This document shows positions 51,825 through 54,053 of a stretch of 54,053 nucleotides of DNA, piece after piece (the stretch's first letter is position 1; the number at the start of each line of letters is the position of its first letter). Location: contig DUQI01000094.1 in assembly GCA_012837885.1 (NCBI GenBank), forward strand, positions 1 through 54,053, given 5' to 3'. The notes beneath the pieces were generated by a model. The model saw nothing but the letters and a program-made list of their open reading frames with translations. It did not search any database and was not told the origin of the DNA. A program made the translations under genes and the position numbers. Source of the stretch: Fastidiosipila sp. Its GTDB lineage: Bacteria; Bacillota; Clostridia; Saccharofermentanales; DTU023.

Positions 51825-52552
51825 ATACGCGCTACACCCGCCTGATCGCCTATCTCGGTATGGTCGCTTTGCTGGCCAGCCTGATCGTCGGCATTATGGG
51901 CTATTCCTCGACCGTCAGTCAGATCGAGATTATGCGTGACACCCTGTTGAAACGACATGTGACGACGAATATCCATATGGTGATGCGCTATCTCCAGATG
52001 ACCTACGGCAAGTTAATCCAGGGTGAAGGGACACTGCTGGATAAGGATCAAAACACAATTGAAGGCAGTGTACGCGTCGTCGACTCGATTCTCGAGGACC
52101 TCGGTGACCATGCGACGATCTTCGTGCGCATCGGGGACAACTTTCAGAGGCTCTCCACAACGATCGCCAATGACGATGAACGTATTGTCGGGACCTGGCT
52201 CGGTAAAGAACACAATGCCTATGAATATGCGATCACGGGACGCACCTACATCGGTGAAGCCGAAATCATGGGCGTCAACTACTATACGGCCTACAGCCCG
52301 ATCACGGACCAGAATTACAATGTCATCGGTCTGCTCTTTGTCGGCACACCGATGGCCGCACTCGACGAGATGATGGAAGTCCATAACCAGACGCGATCGA
52401 GAATTGACATCTCCATCATCGTGATGCGTGCCATCGCGTTAGGTGCGCTTATCTTCCTAATCAGCTATTCGCTGATCGAGCAAGGTCGACAGCGGAGAGC
52501 GGCACAGGAAAAGAATAATATAGACGCAAATTTAAAGAAACAAGACGATTAA
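51821..52552 (+). CDS. Cache-domain membrane sensor without output domain
   Basis: A 243-residue protein with a first membrane helix (about residues 8-30), an extracytoplasmic domain of about 160 residues, and a second helix (about 203-223) with a 20-residue polar tail. The domain has the single-Cache pattern found in chemoreceptors and histidine kinases (HATIFVRIGDNFQRLSTTIANDDERIVGT and YYTAYSPITDQNYNVIGLLFVGTPM). There is no HAMP, methyl-accepting, kinase or cyclase part, so it would sense but must signal through a partner, most simply the small membrane proteins before it. GGAGGAAG supports the start. Confidence 0.85.
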   Translation: MNTRYTRLIAYLGMVALLASLIVGIMGYSSTVSQIEIMRDTLLKRHVTTNIHMVMRYLQMTYGKLIQGEGTLLDKDQNTIEGSVRVVDSILEDLGDHATIFVRIGDNFQRLSTTIANDDERIVGTWLGKEHNAYEYAITGRTYIGEAEIMGVNYYTAYSPITDQNYNVIGLLFVGTPMAALDEMMEVHNQTRSRIDISIIVMRAIALGALIFLISYSLIEQGRQRRAAQEKNNIDANLKKQDD

Positions 52553-52616
52553 TAATCACAAAACGAAGCGTTATAAGCCTCAAATCAATAGTATTCATAG
52601 GGCATGTGATATAGGT

Positions 52617-53090
52617 TCAACCGTAAATCTTGACACCATCCTTAAGAATGTCATGCAACAGCTCCATATTGTTTTCGAGCTGACCAACATCCAAGACATT
52701 TACTTTTTTATGCATAGTTTCTCTAAGCGCTTCCATTAACCCAAAGAACTTTAAACCTGTAATGCTCGTTGAGATCAACAAATCCACATCACTATCTTCC
52801 CGCGCTTTGCCTTTCGCATATGAACCAAATAAATAGCAGTAGTCGACATCATGCTCGGAAAACACCGATTCACATCCTGACTTAATCTCATATATAGATA
52901 GAATTCGCTTGTCTTCATCTGTTAAAAAACTGCGCAATTTCTCATACATATACTGGTATTTAATGGAATGGTGACGGTTATTATCATTCTCATAAGATTG
53001 ATATGATCTTCTGGAGACGCCTAAGAACTCAGCGGCTTCGACCTGAGTCATATTCAGTGCTTGTCGTACTTGTTTTAACGTTGTAGTCAT
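52617..53090 (-). CDS. HTH (XRE)-MNT nucleotidyltransferase fusion protein
   Basis: A 157-residue protein: an N-terminal XRE-type helix-turn-helix (RQALNMTQVEAAEFLGVSRRSYQSYEND, residues 9-36) and a C-terminal minimal nucleotidyltransferase of the MntA type (LFGSYAKGKAREDSDVDLLI, about 86-105; G-S-x10-D-x-D). MNT proteins are often paired with HEPN toxins and may AMPylate them; here no HEPN gene is adjacent and the MNT is fused to a DNA-binding domain. Autoregulation through upstream 6-3-6 repeats is likely. Confidence 0.9.
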   Translation of the reverse strand: MTTTLKQVRQALNMTQVEAAEFLGVSRRSYQSYENDNNRHHSIKYQYMYEKLRSFLTDEDKRILSIYEIKSGCESVFSEHDVDYCYLFGSYAKGKAREDSDVDLLISTSITGLKFFGLMEALRETMHKKVNVLDVGQLENNMELLHDILKDGVKIYG

Positions 53091-53142
53091 GACTCACCTC
53101 AATGCCATTTTACTCCAATATTGCGCACAACCGAACATAGAT

Positions 53143-53189
53143 GCGCAACTTTTGCGCTGATCTAACAAGCCAAAGCGCAACAATTACGC
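53143..53189. promoter_or_regulatory. Paired 6-3-6 inverted repeats upstream of the HTH-MNT gene
   Basis: GCGCAA-CTT-TTGCGC (53143-53157) and GCGCAA-CAA-TTACGC (53175-53189) have the same layout and centres 32 bases apart (about three helix turns); a lone TTGCGC occurs at 53121-53126. They lie 50-100 bases upstream of the HTH-MNT start and are the likely sites for its HTH. Confidence 0.7.
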
Positions 53190-53331
53190 TTTCCAGCATT
53201 TATATCGCCGCTCATCGAGTCATTCTTTGCACCGTTAACAAGTGATTATCTACTTTCAAAATTGTTAAGGAAAAAGACCTAATATTCTTGAGAAGGTGAA
53301 AAGTTGATATCTGCCGAGCAAGCTTATACAA

Positions 53332-53661
53332 TCAGCCAAGCTTGTCACCATTTTTTACAGACTTATCCGGCACGATAAGAACCACACCATCTTCGCTGTA
53401 CGTTCCAAGGACAAGCACTTCAGATATAAAGCCGGCAATTCGACGCGGTGGAAAATTGACCACAGCTAGTACCTGCTTGCCGAGAAGACTTTTCGGTTGG
53501 TACTGCTCAGTTATTTGGGCGGAGGATGGTTTGATGCCAATCTCCTCACCAAAATCTATCCTAAGCTGATAAGCGGGATTCTTTGCTTTTTCGAATGGCT
53601 CTGCTTCTATTATGGTACCAACGCGAATATCTAGTTTTACGAAGTCATCGACTGTTGCCAT
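53332..53661 (-). CDS. csaA: CsaA-type tRNA-binding-domain protein
   Basis: A 109-residue protein with the EMAP/tRNA-binding OB fold. [32 protein letters not shown] at the start and [30 protein letters not shown] in the middle match CsaA, a small dimer with export-related chaperone activity in B. subtilis. The family's tRNA binding is inferred from related domains. AAGGAGAT precedes the ATG. Confidence 0.93.
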   Translation of the reverse strand: MATVDDFVKLDIRVGTIIEAEPFEKAKNPAYQLRIDFGEEIGIKPSSAQITEQYQPKSLLGKQVLAVVNFPPRRIAGFISEVLVLGTYSEDGVVLIVPDKSVKNGDKLG

Positions 53662-53689
53662 CGAGACATCTCCTTTTAAATGAAAAACT

Positions 53690-53722
53690 ACTTCATCACG
53701 ACAAACTTTTTCGTGATGAAGT
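53690..53722 (-). terminator. Hairpin terminator between the ATPase remnant and csaA
   Basis: ACTTCATCACG (53690-53700) and CGTGATGAAGT (53712-53722) form a perfect 11-base stem. On the minus strand AGTTTTTCATTT follows, so it would stop transcripts coming from the remnant upstream of csaA. Confidence 0.65.
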
Positions 53723-53889
53723 TATAGGGCTTCGTAGAGATCATCGAGTGCGAATAGATATGATGCATGTTTTAAGTTTTTCCTGAATCCGCTTTTCGAG
53801 AAAAAGCCAAATTGAACATCGCCTAATCGATTCGTTTTCATCATCAATTCATTGACCACTCTCTGGTCGACCGCCTTATTTGTCCACAT
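53722..53889 (-). pseudogene. C-terminal remnant of a DUF234-type AAA ATPase
   Basis: A 55-residue minus-strand frame reads KWTNKxVD-like MWTNKAVDQRVVNELM, then FGFFSKSGFRKNL and a final LFALDDLYEAL. This is the typical ending of DUF234/ATP-binding proteins (K-W-x-N-x-x-V-D ... F-S-K-S-G-F), of which the P-loop and most of the protein are missing. It is therefore a degraded remnant, and translation is unlikely. Confidence 0.6.
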
Positions 53890-53948
53890 ATTTATTAAAT
53901 GCCTTGTGAATATACGTTATCATTAATCTGGAAAATAAAATATGGTAT

Positions 53949-54053
53949 TTATTCGCCGCATTCATCGTGATGCTGATGCTCGTGGCAGACGGAACCTGTT
54001 GTCTTAAGCTCACCCTTCAGATAATTTTCTACAGCAGTTTTCGCGTTACCAGA
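53949..54053 (-). CDS. NifX/NafY-type (dinitrogenase cofactor family) protein, C-terminal end
   Basis: Only the last 34 residues are in the window: SGNAKTAVENYLKGELKTTG, then a Cys/His-rich tail CHEHQHHDECGE. This matches the ending of the MTH1175-like family related to iron-molybdenum cofactor proteins, where a helix is followed by a metal-binding-looking tail. These genes are often near DUF134 and DUF5320 genes, found 14 kb away here. The rest is right of the window. Confidence 0.65.
   Translation of the reverse strand, partial: SGNAKTAVENYLKGELKTTGSVCHEHQHHDECGE

Overview
The window looks like a chromosomal segment of a moderately GC-rich Gram-positive anaerobe or facultative anaerobe, probably Bacillota. 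The class cannot be fixed from sequence alone. Evidence: the rpmH-rnpA-yidD-yidC-jag-mnmE-mnmG-rsmG order, strong AGGAGG ribosome sites, a selenoprotein glycine-betaine reductase, clostridial-type ferredoxin and flavodiiron protein, CsoR, a cell-wall surface-protein remnant, and maltose-type ABC importers. No rRNA, tRNA, CRISPR array or intact transposase was seen.

Layout. 1-8.7 kb: leftward housekeeping run from rpmH down to gyrA (gyrA runs off the left edge), driven by a near-ideal promoter at 8705-8734; dnaA, the usual neighbour of rpmH, is absent. 8.8-18.2 kb: Cys-free ArsC/Spx-fold protein, a lipoprotein, and a rightward sugar-import operon (binding protein with a long Thr-Glu-Glu-Pro linker, terminator, small membrane protein, MalF-like permease with a large extra N-terminal region, MalG, MalK-like ATPase) running into pyruvate kinase, so uptake and lower glycolysis are joined. 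18.2-23.6 kb: leftward genes including flavodiiron protein FprA, an orphan phosphate-binding-type protein, a sugar isomerase-like protein, a DNA alkylation repair protein and an acetyltransferase. 23.7-27.6 kb: ATP-grasp ligase, argH, argG. 27.7-32.1 kb: MATE and MFS transporters with a CsoR-type sensor, an unknown gene, and a TetR regulator.

32.2-36.4 kb: TetR-flanked glycine-betaine module: grdI, grdH (in-frame UGA = selenocysteine, with a hairpin behind it) and a BCCT transporter. Together they would import betaine and reduce it to trimethylamine and acetyl phosphate with GrdA/C/D supplied from elsewhere. 36.6-42.1 kb: MFS, ferredoxin, then an AT-richer scar (truncated Crp/Fnr regulator, truncated BmpC-type permease), DUF134, DUF5320-like, DUF6157, GyrI-like and PhnA proteins. 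42.2-45.8 kb: structured leader and pdhABC without E3. 45.9-50.5 kb: secreted protein, EamA exporter, a Ric/ScdA-related protein, a methyltransferase, and a frameshifted Cna-B/sortase-anchored surface protein. 50.5-54 kb: an unrecognised four-gene membrane module with an output-less Cache sensor, an HTH-nucleotidyltransferase fusion with paired operators, csaA, an ATPase remnant, and the end of a NifX/NafY-type protein.

Cross-links: nearly identical Fnr-type palindromes lie before fprA and before the Ric-like gene, suggesting a small nitrosative/oxidative-stress regulon. An 11-base word from the HTH-nucleotidyltransferase operators also occurs upstream of the four-gene membrane module, the best candidate here for an undescribed system.
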